DNA from: Bidens hawaiensis
Taxonomy: Eukaryota > Streptophyta > Magnoliopsida > Asterales > Asteraceae
DNA length: 64,000 nt
Direction: 5' to 3'
Assembly (NCBI GenBank): GCA_021521415.1
Contig: JAIQDT010000833.1
Coordinates: 248,001 to 312,000 of the forward strand
The notes under the pieces are model-generated. The model was not told where the DNA came from and did not search any database. It was given only the letters and a program-made list of their open reading frames with translations. Positions within the stretch are counted from its first letter, which is position 1. Each line of letters begins with the position of its first letter. Below, piece after piece: positions 44,231 to 54,362 of this stretch. A program made the position numbers and the translations under genes.

Positions 44231-45040
44231 TTAGTTAGTCTTAGGTACCCAGTCCATAGTCGTTCTGGGTAAACCTGACTTGTTCAACCGTGTTACGGGT
44301 TGCCATGACATATCCTCATCATTATTAAAAATCGAGTCTGAAAGCTTTGAAGACTTGGTCACCAGAGACTTAGGCAACCAGTTGTATTTAGGTTTTAAAA
44401 CTTTATGATTTGTATAAACGGTTGATTTTGTCTCTAGTTTGCGGACGGAAGACACATTTGACTTTGACCGGTTAAGTGTTCTCGGTTCAGGAGCCCACTT
44501 TGGTTTTGGAACCGAGACTGTGTTTCCCTTCCGCTTTTGAGTCACAATGGGCTTAGACTTGGTCTGATGAGAACCTGAGCTGTGAGCTTCGTCTTCCTCC
44601 AATTGCTGTCAGAGGGCTTTGCTTTATAATACCTCATTTTATATGAATGAAAGTTTCTGTTGGTATTTTGAGGCATAGTCCTCTGATGGAGTCTGTAATA
44701 TGGAACATACGGGAGACGTGAACAATTTCTAGCAACGTGACCGGGAATGCCACAATTAAAACAGGTTTGCCTTTTAACAAAAAAATCGTTATAGCCGATT
44801 CCCGGTCTTGCTCTGTTGTGTAAGCTTGTTTGTCCCGTTGTGGACTTAGCATTGGGTTTTCCACAATTACAAGTACATGAACTTCCTTCTTTAACAAACT
44901 TAGATGATGAATTTTTATGCAAATTCTTGTTTTTATCAAGTTTATTAGAAAGCAGATCAATGCTTTCAGAAGTTTTAGAAAAGTCAACCATACGATTGTC
45001 TTTGGTTTTTAAAACAGAGCTCACGCAAACATTAGTCTTA
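44231..45040 (-). pseudogene. gag: gag C-terminal part with zinc knuckle (outer element)
   Basis: In the frame of 44542-45063 is CFNCGIPGHVARNC, an intact CX2CX4HX4C knuckle, after a Cys-rich CTCNCGK stretch. A frameshift near 44560-44600 leads to a basic tail ending in TTMDWVPKTN at 44231. It is the continuation of the gag piece at 50767-51013, from which it was separated by the inner insertion at TCTTA. Confidence 0.82.
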
Positions 45041-45452
45041 TGTAAGTCCCGAATCTTTATCACTACAATTATGATATCAACAATCTAGGTGTTGGTGCGG
45101 AATTCCAACATTGGATGATTCAAGAACACAAACACAATACCAAGAATTTGCTTCAAAACACACGTTAATATTAACGTCGGGTGCTTAAGCACTATTAATA
45201 CAATACTCGTCTACGATACTAGACGGCCAAAAATACAAGTGAACAAACAACCACCCAACTGATGACCCACTCACGAACCAACTGGTAACCCTACAAATGT
45301 AAACATACATCCTATATATAGACTACCAACCTAGGCCCAAAACAAAGTAAAGCCCACCAAAATTAATAGATTTCGGTTTACACATAAATGCCCAACTAAG
45401 CCCAATCTAAGTTTAACAATACCAAGCATAAACCACAAAATATAGCCCAACA
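45041..45452 (-). repeat. 3' LTR of the inner element
   Basis: On the - strand it runs TGTTGGGCTATATTTTG to GGGACTTACA. It is preceded inward by the purine tract AAGGTGGAGAT (45453-45463). Confidence 0.94.
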
Positions 45453-45463
45453 ATCTCCACCTT

Positions 45464-45960
45464 GGTTTATTGCTTGATTTTAGTCGTGCTCGAAGATATC
45501 TTCAAAACTCTGTTCTTGAGTTTGTTTAGCAGCATGAGATGGGCATTGAGCTGTCTGAGCTTCAATAGTGACGGGCTCAGCAACAGTTGGTTGAGTAGTT
45601 GGTATCACATCACTAGCCAACACGCCCGGTCTCGGATCTTTCTTTCGTCGTTTGCGTAAAATAAGATCGGTGGCTGGCTCTTCGTTAATATCATCTTCAA
45701 CATGTGTCGCAATGACTGATTGAGGAGGTTTCAATGCAGTCAACTATAGCTTTTTCTTGAACGCTTCGAACTCTTTAACTTGCTCAGCAGTAGGTACTGA
45801 CTGTTGTACCTTTGAGCAGGAACCACATGTTCCTCAGCTACAGCTGCACCAACAGCATCAACATCTTCCTCGATCTCAGCAAATCTTCCAAACATGACCA
45901 ACGGATGAAGGACCTTAATAAACCATTGAATCCCTTCCAAACTTAATCAAATCTGCAAAC
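45464..45960 (-). pseudogene. Remnant of the 3' ORF (inner element)
   Basis: Frames at 45740-45940 and 45480-45743 match the outer remnant nearly residue for residue (FGRFAEIEEDVDA, LRKRRKKDPRPG) and stop at the corresponding place before the polypurine tract. The same truncation in both copies indicates that it predates both insertions. Confidence 0.6.
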
Positions 45961-47640
45961 AAAACCTTTTGAACTTCTGAGATACCCATCTAGGCCGAGA
46001 ACCAGGATGGGCCGAGAACACCATTAACACAAACAACTTGGACCAAAGATGACTTGAACAATAACACAAATATTATGGACATATTCGGCCCAACTAAATG
46101 GCCCACGACATTGTTTGCAACCGTCAAATTTCATGATCTGAAAACAATCCCGATTCATTTGAAAACGATTTCTTAAGACATTTGTTTCGACACGAGTAAA
46201 CATGAGGTAAAAACTAAAAATTGAAAAAAATAAAATTAGAATAAAAACTAAACTAAAACAAAATTTTCCTATCCAGTCTTTAGAAAATCAACGTATATTG
46301 GGATCAAATTTCTGCTATTTAAAACGAACCACCCTTTTATGAAAAGATCCGAACATGAGATCATATTGATTAAGGTACTTTCACAATGATTCATTTTCAA
46401 CATTATTGTGACATAGTGAAAAGGCTCATAGCAGGTATTTTTCATGATTTTCATTGCATTAGTGATATGATTAGATTCGATTAGGTATAAGACTTACATG
46501 GACATCACTTATGGACCTATGATGCCCCTTATCTATTCTCAAGGCGTATTTGGCTTTCCCCAGATCACCCCAATTTGACTCCAACCTCCTAGTACTTGAT
46601 CAAAATACTTTTCTTTGTACAAAACGAAAATTTTAAGCTTTAAGGTTGAACGTTGGACTTACATGCCATCCGGACTTACAAGCCTTACATTCAGGGTGTT
46701 TAGGACTTATATTAGTGCCCCACCCCTGTAGTTCCCTAAGACCCTTTTAAGCTTTTAGAAAACAATTTTAATGATAAATAAAATTTTTCTCTCTTCTTTT
46801 TTTTTTTTGACACAAGTATGAAATATAATCTTTTTGGTGATCACGATACTAACGGGCTCGTGTATGACTGGGTACTTGCTTTTCTGCCTATCATTCGGAG
46901 AGATGTATCTAGAGACATGCAAATATCTTCAAAATGGCTCTCTACAATAAGTTTAGCAGATTTAGTTTATATCACTTCAAACTTTTAATTATCATGAAAA
47001 GTTTCCACACACATCAATAACTAATCAAAAGCCTTTTTAACCTAATAACTTCACACGTTAGGCATTCAAAATCAATTTATCTATCATTTCTCAAAGGTTG
47101 AATCAATTTTCATTTAAAAATACTTTAAGCTATCTGAAAAGCTTTTAGCTGAATAATAATATCATTTCCCAGATGATATTCCGAAGACGATTTAATTCCA
47201 ATCACCCAAGATGCCTTCATTTTTCAGGTGAATAGCTATCCTATGTGTCTTCAGGTAGACAATAGGACTAAACACATAATAAAATGTGTCCTTCAAACTT
47301 TACATGGCCGACATAATTTTCAGTGAAAGAACTTAAACCGATAATTAAACCAAAAAAATAATTTTTTTTATGTATGTTCAGTTGCCCCGGTCACTTTCAG
47401 TCCTAAGGTTAATGGCTATCCCGTGAGTCAAGAATTGATGACAGGACCAAACATTTGAAATATGTCCGTTGAACTTGAGTAACCGGCATTATTTTAAGCA
47501 AGAGAACAAAATGTTTTTGATTTTTTTTATTTTAATTTTTTTTATTTTTATTAAGCACACACACACACACAACACACTCTTTTTTGTATTTTTTCTTTTT
47601 CTCCCCCTAAATTTGTACAGAAATTTATGTACACAATTTA
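45961..47640 (-). other. 3' spacer of the inner element
   Basis: Non-coding and alignable with 42301-43753. It has a CA repeat near 47557-47577 and T-rich runs. The ORF at 47469-47672 (+) is due to low-complexity sequence. Confidence 0.65.
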
Positions 47641-48200
47641 AACCTCAAAAATACTCGGTCTTCAAAACGTAACATCTTAAGAAACCCTACAAGCATATTG
47701 AATCTGGCTGTTCCGACCAGTTTCATAAAAAGGGCCGCCACATTGTTATCAGTGTGGACCTGTTCAAGATGGAATAGTTTCCGGTCATGAATAAAATGAA
47801 TTTTGATATCGATGTGCTTGGTTTTAGAATGCTGAACCGGTTTTTAACAATGACAATGGCAGCATCATTTTCACAGAAAATAGAAGTAGAGAAATTTTAA
47901 ACCATGATCCAGCAATTGATGTTGCATCCAGATGACATGTGAACAGCAGGCAGAAGTAACATCATTCGCCTCGGCAGTCGAAGTGGACACCGTTTGTTGT
48001 TTCTTGAACTGCCATGAAATGAGTCGATCACCCAATCAAAGTACCCTTCTCTCCTCCCGCTAAGGAAACATGCCATCCATTAAAAATTTGAATGTCGTGT
48101 AGTTGAGAGATGTCTCCTGTCATGTGCCTGTAACAACCACTATCAACATACCATAGTCTGATGATATTCCTCCGTAGCTGTTCCTGCACGATGTGCGAGA
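47641..48200 (-). pseudogene. pol: pol remnant: protease scrap joined to RNase H (inner element)
   Basis: On the - strand WYVDSGCYRHMTGDIS (protease, about 48110-48160) is followed within about 130 bp by WQFKKQQTVSTSTAEA and HVIWMQHQLLDHG of RNase H, then HSKTKHIDIKIHF with stops and a small deletion. All of integrase and RT is absent. The junction lies near 48030-48050. Confidence 0.78.
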
Positions 48201-49151
48201 TTAGTTAGTCTTAGGTACCCAGTCCATAGTCGTTCTGGGTAAACCTGACTTGTTCAAACGTGTCACGGGTTGCCATAACATGTCTTCCCTATTATCAAAA
48301 ATCAAACAGGAAGACTTTGATGACTTGTTCACCAGAGATTTAGGCAACCATATGTATTTGGGTTTTAAAACTTTATTTTTTGAACAAACAATTGGCTTTG
48401 TCTCCGGTTTGAGGACGGAATGCACATTTGACTTTGACTTTCTAACCGATTGCGATTCTGAGGCCCACTTTGGTCTTAGAGCCGAAACAGAGTTCCCGTT
48501 CCGCTTTTGAACCATAATAGGCTTGGTCTGATGGGAACTTGACCTATCAGCCTTGTTTCTCCTCCAATCACTGTTAGAGGGTCTTGCCTTATAATACCTC
48601 GTTTTATGTGAGTTAAAGTTCTTGTAGGTATTTTGAGGCATGGTCCTCTGATGGTGTCTGTAATATGGAACATAAGGGAGACGAGAACAATTTCTAGAAA
48701 TGTGACCGAGAATGCCACAGTTGAAACAGGTTTGCCTTTTAACGAAAAAATCGTTGTGGCCGATTCCCGATCTTGCTCTGTTGTGTGAGCTTGTTTGTCT
48801 TCCTTTGGATTCACAGTGGTGAGTACATGAACATCTTTCTTTAACAAACTTAGGTGAAAAAAGTTTATTTGGATTTTTAATTTCATCAAGTTTATTTCTC
48901 TTTGTAACGGAGCCCACACAGACATCTGCAGTAATAGAGTTCAAAACCGGCAAATTTAAAGAAACATGAGAGTCAATGTCTTTTTTATTCAAAACAGATG
49001 AATCATCATCCTCATCAGTCCATTCCTCAATAATTACTTCATCCGCACATGAAGTAAACACATTAGAGTCGTTCACCCCGATTATTGATTCAGTTGCCGT
49101 GACTGAACCAACCTTACCCTTGTCGTTTGAAGTTGACTTACCATATTGCAT
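48201..49151 (-). pseudogene. gag: gag second-knuckle part (inner element)
   Basis: A 316-codon frame open from an acidic region (VIIEEWTDEDDDSS) through CFNCGILGHISRNC, an intact CX2CX4HX4C zinc knuckle, to a Lys/Ser-rich tail ending TTMDWVPKTN. It would bind nucleic acid. It is intact as a frame but lacks the capsid domain that normally precedes it. The acidic segment aligns with 50767-51013 of the outer element. Confidence 0.82.
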
Positions 49152-49203
49152 GCACTTTTCTTTTTCTTCTTGTTCTTTGGTGACAAGAAGTTGAACATAG
49201 TTA

Positions 49204-49665
49204 TCATTGTAAGGTGGGGGGCACCTGATTATAACTTATACCCCTACCTTCGTTTTCCTTCCACCATAGCTGATTATCAATCATTGAACTAACTATTTTA
49301 CTGGAACCCACGAATTTTTTGAAATCAAGTTCAGCTCTTTCAAATTTAGCATTTAAATTCAAAATTTCTATTTTGGAGGCTTCCAGTTTAGCGGTTAATT
49401 CAGCAATTTCCTGCTTGGCATCTAGGTGGTGACACCAGTTTATGCTGAATTCAGACTTAAGCTTAGAAAAATCCTTTTTATTTGCTTCTATTTTATCTAA
49501 GAAGGCTTTTTCATTTTTCTTAAGTTTAAAATTTTCGGATTTCACTCTTTCCATATCTCTAAGCAAGTTATCATTGTGGAGTTTGTATAGATTAATTTTA
49601 TCCACACAATCTTGAGAACATGGTTGAAAATTTACCTCAGAGGATTTGGTGGTGGTGAAGACCAT
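49204..49665 (-). pseudogene. gag: gag coiled-coil part (inner element)
   Basis: A 153-codon frame with repeated heptads (LYKLHNDNLLRDMERVKSEN, then AELTAKLEASKIEI) predicted to be coiled coil. It corresponds to the region between the two zinc knuckles in full Sirevirus Gag. Upstream it passes straight into the leader repeats, so the capsid and first knuckle have been deleted. A short stop-containing gap separates it from 49151. Confidence 0.78.
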
Positions 49666-49739
49666 GAACTTACCTCGAATGACTGGCCCAACGAATTAGA
49701 AACCCACTTGAACAAAATCCAAAACCCAACTAGGTGAGC

Positions 49740-50140
49740 CCAATGCTTTCAAAAGGCCGAGAACCTTGAAAAGTAACCGAGAACACTGGAAACTTGACCG
49801 AGAACTAATGGCAGCCGAGAAAAGATGCCGATAACTACAAAAATTGACCGAAAACCCAAAGTCAACCGAGAACTGCCTTAGCCGAAAACTGGTAATAGCT
49901 GAGAACAAATTTTTGGCCGAGAACTGAGTGTAACCGAGAACTGATTGTGGCCGAGAACAAGTTTTTGGCCGAGAACTGAGTGTAACCGAGAACTGATTGT
50001 GGCCGAGAACAAGATTTTTGGCCGAGAACTGAGTGTAACCGAGAACTGATTGTGGCCGAGAACAAGTTTTTGGCCGAGAACTGAGTGTAACCGAAAACTG
50101 ATTGTTGTCGAACACTAGATGTAGCCGAGAACACAGATTC
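49740..50140 (-). repeat. GTTCTCGG array in the leader of the inner element
   Basis: On the + strand ccgagaac and close variants occur about 20 times. At about 49910-50100 they form nearly perfect tandem units of about 52 bp (gccgagaacaagtttttggc, then cgagaactgagtgtaacc). On the element's sense strand the motif is GTTCTCGG. The Ser/Arg/Gln-rich ORFs at 49696-50205 are produced by the repeat. Confidence 0.88.
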
Positions 50141-50340
50141 TCACCAAAAGTCAATCTGTAACGTAACAAACTTTCGAGAAAGTTGGGATTTTGATTTGTT
50201 TCCAAACCAAAACCAATCTTTTCCCAAAATTGACTCTCCTTCTTCTCCGATCACCTGTTCATCGAAAACACAAGCAAACCACCAATAAATCAAGATCTTG
50301 AATCCTTGATATCACAATAACGAGCCTGAATAGGTCTAAG

Positions 50341-50352
50341 GCTCTGATACCA
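50341..50352 (-). other. Primer binding site of the inner element
   Basis: TGGTATCAGAGC on the - strand, two bases inside the 5' LTR (50355-50766); tRNA-Met type. Confidence 0.93.
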
Positions 50353-50354
50353 AT

Positions 50355-50766
50355 TGTAAGTCCCGAATCTTGATCAGTACAATTATGATATCAACAATTT
50401 AGGTGTTGGTGCGGAATTCCAACACTGGATGATTCAAGAACACAAACACAGTACCAAGAATTTGCTTCAAAACACACGTTAATATTAACGTCGGGTGCTT
50501 AAGCACTATTAATACAATACTCGTCTATGATACTAGACGGCCAAAAATACAAGTGAACGAACAACCACCCAACTGATGACCCACTCACGAACCAACTGGC
50601 AACCCTACAAATGTAAACATACATCCTATATATAGACTGCCAACCTAGGCCCAAAACAAAGTAAAGCCCACCAAAATCAATAGATTTCGGTTTACACATA
50701 AATGCCCAACTAAGCCTAATCTAAGTTTAACAATACCAAGCATAAACCACAAAATATAGCCCAACA
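50355..50766 (-). repeat. 5' LTR of the inner element
   Basis: 412 bp, same ends as 45041-45452 with about 11 differences. CTATATATAGGATG on the - strand near 50629-50638 is the likely TATA region. Confidence 0.94.
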
Positions 50767-51013
50767 TCTTAACAGAAGATAAATCACACAATTCAAAACA
50801 AGCATTATTAAAATTGTCTTTATTTGGCAAAACAAGTAAATCTTCCTCATCGTCCACCCAATCCTTAATGATTACTTCATCTCCACGCGAAGTAGAAACA
50901 TTAGTATCATTCACTTTCACAACTGATTGAGCTGGTTTGACAAACCCGGGTATTATCCTTTCATTAATTTTAGGTTTACCGTATTTCAGAGATTTCTCTT
51001 TATCTTCCTCCAC
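50767..51013 (-). pseudogene. gag: gag acidic segment (outer element)
   Basis: EVIIKDWVDDEEDLLVLPNK identifies it as the acidic stretch before the second knuckle. Its frame is cut at 50767 by the inner element and resumes at 45040. Confidence 0.75.
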
Positions 51014-51094
51014 AACAAAATGAGAAGGAGTATAATTATCATTGTATGGAGGTGGAACCTCATTATACCCAATTCCCTCACCCCTCTTTTCTTT

Positions 51095-51991
51095 CTATCT
51101 TAATTGCTTTTCAATCATTGACTCAACGACCGCACTAGAAACATCAAAATTTTTAAAATTGAACTCAGTGTTTTCAAATTTATTCGTTAATTTAGCGTTT
51201 TCCAAAATAGATGCTTCAAGTTTGGCGGTTAGATTAGCAATTTTCTTATTAGCATCTAAGATGTGACAACACTTGACACTGAAATCACTTTGCAGTTTTG
51301 AAAAATCTTTGTTTGATGCTTCTAGTTTTTCTGTAAGACCCTTCTCAAGTTTTCTAAGTGTATAGTTTTCGTGTGTTATATTTTCCATTTCCCTAACAAG
51401 ATTACTATTATGCACACGAAATAGCTCTACCTTTCTGATGCATGCTTGAGAACATAAATTTGAGTTTACCTCAGATGAACCAACAGAATTAGAAGCCATG
51501 AAAGCAAACTGGAGACTCTTCACCTGATCTTCAACATCATCAACTTGAGCGAGGTTTGCATTCTGACCCTGAACAGTGAGTGCCTCCATCTGATCAGCCC
51601 AATCAAACTGTTGTGCAACTAACCCTTGCTCGTTTCTTCCAGCAACAGCATTATCTCCCCTTGCATTATACACAGGAACCAGAGCCCTTTCAGTATTTCC
51701 CTCATTTGTTGGTTTTGTGCATTCTTTGGCAAAGTGTCCTGGTTCATGATAGTTATAGCACCTGAGGTTTTCCTTGTTGAAACCCACCTTTTTGTTTGCA
51801 GGTAAGTTCCAATTGTTCCTGCCAGTCCTTTTGGTGAACTTCTTCGCTCTAAATACAGCCATGGCAATTTGCCAGGAGATGTCCATCTCTTCCACGTCAT
51901 CAGGATGAATCTGATCCAGTTCAGTAGAACCAACTGGTTGAACAAGGTCTCCAGCAAGAAAAGCATTATAGCAATTCATGAAGCCTGCCAT
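51095..51991 (-). pseudogene. gag: gag first knuckle and coiled coil (outer element)
   Basis: A 298-codon frame. Near residue 80 is CYNYHEPGHFAKEC, a zinc knuckle whose second Cys is Tyr, which should abolish zinc binding. The C-terminal 110 residues (LEKGLTEKLEASNKDF, ANLTAKLEASI) are coiled coil. It ends at a stop in 51095-51097, about 80 bp before the acidic segment in another frame. Confidence 0.82.
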
Positions 51992-53005
51992 GAGAGCAAT
52001 ATTCTCTTGAGTTTCTTTTAAGATGGCAGGTCCTTGGGCAGGAGACTTGCTGGAAGAAGCAACACTGGGTTGGGGTTGAGACTATGGAGATGGCTGTGGG
52101 AAGAATATGGAAGCAGGCGGCTGTGGCTAAGATGTAGGTGGAGTGAATTTGCCTTGAGTTGATCTGAACATGGAAAAACTTCCATTTGGTTGCTGCGGCT
52201 GCGAGTACACACCCTGAGAGGACTTGAACATTGAGAAGTTGTTCTGTGATATAAGTGCATTGTTTGATGACGCTGCGTATCCAGCAGCAGTATACGAATT
52301 TTCATGGTTGATTGCTCACTGCTTGTCATCCATATCACATGACTTAATGATAGCGACCACCTCAGATAGGGTTAGTCTAGAAAGATCCTTTATCTTCTTG
52401 ATAACAGCAACGTTCATATCCCATCCTTGTGGCAGAGAGTTGATCAACTTGTTGGTTTCAATGAGAGTCAAGTGTATGTTGGCTGATCTCATCTCAGTAA
52501 CAAGTGTGACGAATCTTTGCAGCTGACTTTCCTAGGACTCACCCAGAACATGATTAAACATATTGATCTTTTGGCGTAGTAAGTCCTAACGACTGCGCTT
52601 CATGTCTTCATTTCCCTCATAGACCTCTATCAGTGCCTCCCATAGGGCCTTTGCTGATTGCAACTCGCGGAAACCATGAGCAATCTCAGGTGACAGGGCC
52701 ATTGTAAGAGTGGCAAGTGCCTTCTCATCTTCTTCTACCTTTTCATAGTTAGCATCAACATACATTTCGATAGGCTTGACAGCAATCTCTCCTTCAGCTG
52801 TCTCATATGTGATCGGTTGAGGACCTCTAACTATGCTCCTCCACATCTTAGCGTCTTTCATCTTGACATACTTTTCGAATATGAACTTCCATTCATAGAA
52901 GTCTTCATGCTTCAGCAGACGGGGCACATGTGTAGCGGCACCCATAATGGAGTCTAGCTCCTGGTGAAGTGCTGAGTTGATGGATGCGTTGATGGATTGA
53001 TCCAT
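51992..53005 (-). pseudogene. gag: gag capsid part (outer element)
   Basis: The start MDQSINASINSALHQELD at 53005 opens a UBN2-type Copia Gag with YEWKFIFEKYVKMKD and SAKALWEALIEVYEGN. The frame stops at 52586. Capsid sequence continues in a shifted frame (about 52340-52585, with a KLINSLPQGWD stretch) and then a Gln/Pro/Ser-rich linker runs to 51991. At least one frameshift and a few stops are present. Confidence 0.83.
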
Positions 53006-53613
53006 GATGATAAAACACCAAAAACAAACCCAAAGTTTTCAAACAGAGAACCCAAAGACTGACCTGAGAACCAGATACTTGACCCGAGAACTGCTGAGTC
53101 AACCAGAGAACCGGAAAGCAAGAGAACTATCCCGAGAACCTTGAAACTTGACCGAAAACAAGCAAAACAAGCCTAGAACTCTGTAATTTGCCCGAGAACA
53201 CAGAATGCTTCCCGAGAATGCTGAAATCCACCAGAGAACACCGAAAGACTTCCCGAAAACAACGAATTGAACCCGAGAACAATAAATTTAGCCAGAGAAC
53301 TTGAGAATGCCCCTGAAAACCTTGACTGCAGACTGTGAACTTTGAAAACTTCCCGAAAACTTCAAATTCAACTCGAGAACTAAGAATAGACAAAGATCAA
53401 TATTCTTGAATATTTAACTGAATCCCGAGAAAGATGGGATTCAAATTAAATGCAAGATATACCAAAATCTATTCTGAATTCAGCCTTCCTCACCCGAAGA
53501 AAACGAAGAACACCCTTCTTCGAGATCCAGAAACCTTCAACACGAGAAACCTTCTTAGATCAAAAACAGAATCCTTGATATTACCAATGACCGAGCCTAG
53601 AATAAGTCTATAG
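53006..53613 (-). repeat. Leader of the outer element with GTTCTCGG-type words
   Basis: On the + strand cccgagaac, ccagagaac and related words occur about 20 times between 53040 and 53380, spaced 15-30 bp, less regular than in the inner element. The leader ends at the primer site. Matching words (gggccgagaacacc) recur in its 3' region at about 42150-42170. Confidence 0.78.
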
Positions 53614-53625
53614 GCTCTGATACCA
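53614..53625 (-). other. Primer binding site of the outer element
   Basis: TGGTATCAGAGC on the - strand, two bases inside the 5' LTR; tRNA-Met type. Confidence 0.93.
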
Positions 53626-53627
53626 AT

Positions 53628-53991
53628 TGTAATCACGTGACGGATCTTTCAATGCGATGACAATATACTTAATGGTTAGGCGGAAACTAACCACTACATT
53701 GATTCTGTGAGAAACGATTAAGAACACACCAAACACAATGAAGAGGCTTCAAAACACACGTATATTATATGCCGGGTGCTTAAGCCCTTAACTTACACGA
53801 TTGAATAATAATGGACGAACAACTTAGAACCAACTAGCAACCCTACAAATGTAAACATACATCCTATATATAGACTACTAACCTAGGCCCAATACATGCA
53901 AAGCCCACCGAATCCCTTGATTTCGGTTTACATAGTGCAGCCCAACAATAAGCCCAATATACAAAGCATAAACCACAAATATGACCCGACA
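53628..53991 (-). repeat. 5' LTR of the outer element
   Basis: 364 bp. It has a 12-bp insert relative to the 3' LTR and about 10 substitutions. TATATATA at 53875-53882 is the probable promoter box. Confidence 0.93.
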
Positions 53992-54273
53992 CCGGGTATT
54001 CAGGTGGTGGTGCTTAGCGGTGATGTTCAGGTCATGGTTGTCGACAGTGGTGGGGGTGGTTAACGGTGGTGTTCAAGTGATGGTGGTCAATGGTGGTGTT
54101 CATGTGGTAGCAGTGGTGTCCAGCGGTGGTGTTCAATGGGTGGTGGTAAGCGGTGATGTATAATTTGTGGTCAACGGTGGTGGCTGATGGTAGTGTTTAG
54201 GTAGTAGTGGTGGTGTTCAGGTTGAGCTTTTCGACGAAAAAAGGTTGAGTTTTCTTGACAACAACATTTTTCG
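53992..54273. repeat. GGTGGT minisatellite, right part
   Basis: Degenerate ggtggtgttcaagtgatggt units. It continues the array at 41161-41245 from which it was split by the outer Copia insertion. ORFs across it are by-products. Confidence 0.88.
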
Positions 54274-54362
54274 ATCGGCGACTAACAACGCTAGTATTTT
54301 GTTATATGCGAATCGTTGAGAGCAAATACGTTAAAAGATGACACCTAAGTGGGTATTTCAAT

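Larger units (their letters stand above)
45041..50766 (-). mobile_element. Inner nested Sirevirus-like element, pol-less and gag-reduced
   Basis: LTRs of 412 bp at 50355-50766 and 45041-45452 differ by about 11 substitutions, and TCTTA flanks both sides (45036-45040, 50767-50771). Primer site and polypurine tract are present. Inside are only the leader, the coiled-coil and second-knuckle parts of gag, a protease scrap, decayed RNase H and a 3' ORF scrap. The capsid part of gag, integrase and RT are missing. It landed within gag of the outer element in the same orientation. Confidence 0.93.
41250..53991 (-). mobile_element. Outer pol-less Sirevirus-like Copia element
   Basis: LTRs at 53628-53991 (5') and 41250-41601 (3') bound it, with primer site and polypurine tract in place. 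The flanks CCGAG (41245-41249) and CCGGG (53992-53996) look like a target duplication with one change. The LTRs differ by about 10 substitutions and one 12-bp indel. It keeps most of gag, a scrap of protease, part of RNase H and a scrap of the 3' ORF, but has no integrase core and no RT. It is interrupted inside gag by the inner element 45041-50766. Confidence 0.9.
41044..54359. mobile_element. Old TIR element split by the Sirevirus-like insertions
   Basis: 41044-41133 and 54274-54359 are inverted copies of each other, about 75 percent alike by eye, sharing caacgattcgc, ttgttagtcgccgat and ttttttaac. Between them, once the Copia insertion 41250-53991 is set aside, lies a GGTGGT array (41161-41245 and 53992-54215). 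The original element was therefore about 0.57 kb. I cannot resolve its target duplication, so its superfamily is open. Confidence 0.62.

Noticed and set aside
49696..50205. 169-codon Ser/Arg/Gln-rich repeat protein
   Set aside because: Product of the GTTCTCGG tandem array in a retrotransposon leader; other frames are equally open.
41044..54359. The enclosing inverted repeats as LTRs or as one large transposon with cargo
   Set aside because: The repeats are inverted, about 90 bp and diverged, and the interior is explained by Copia elements with their own target duplications.
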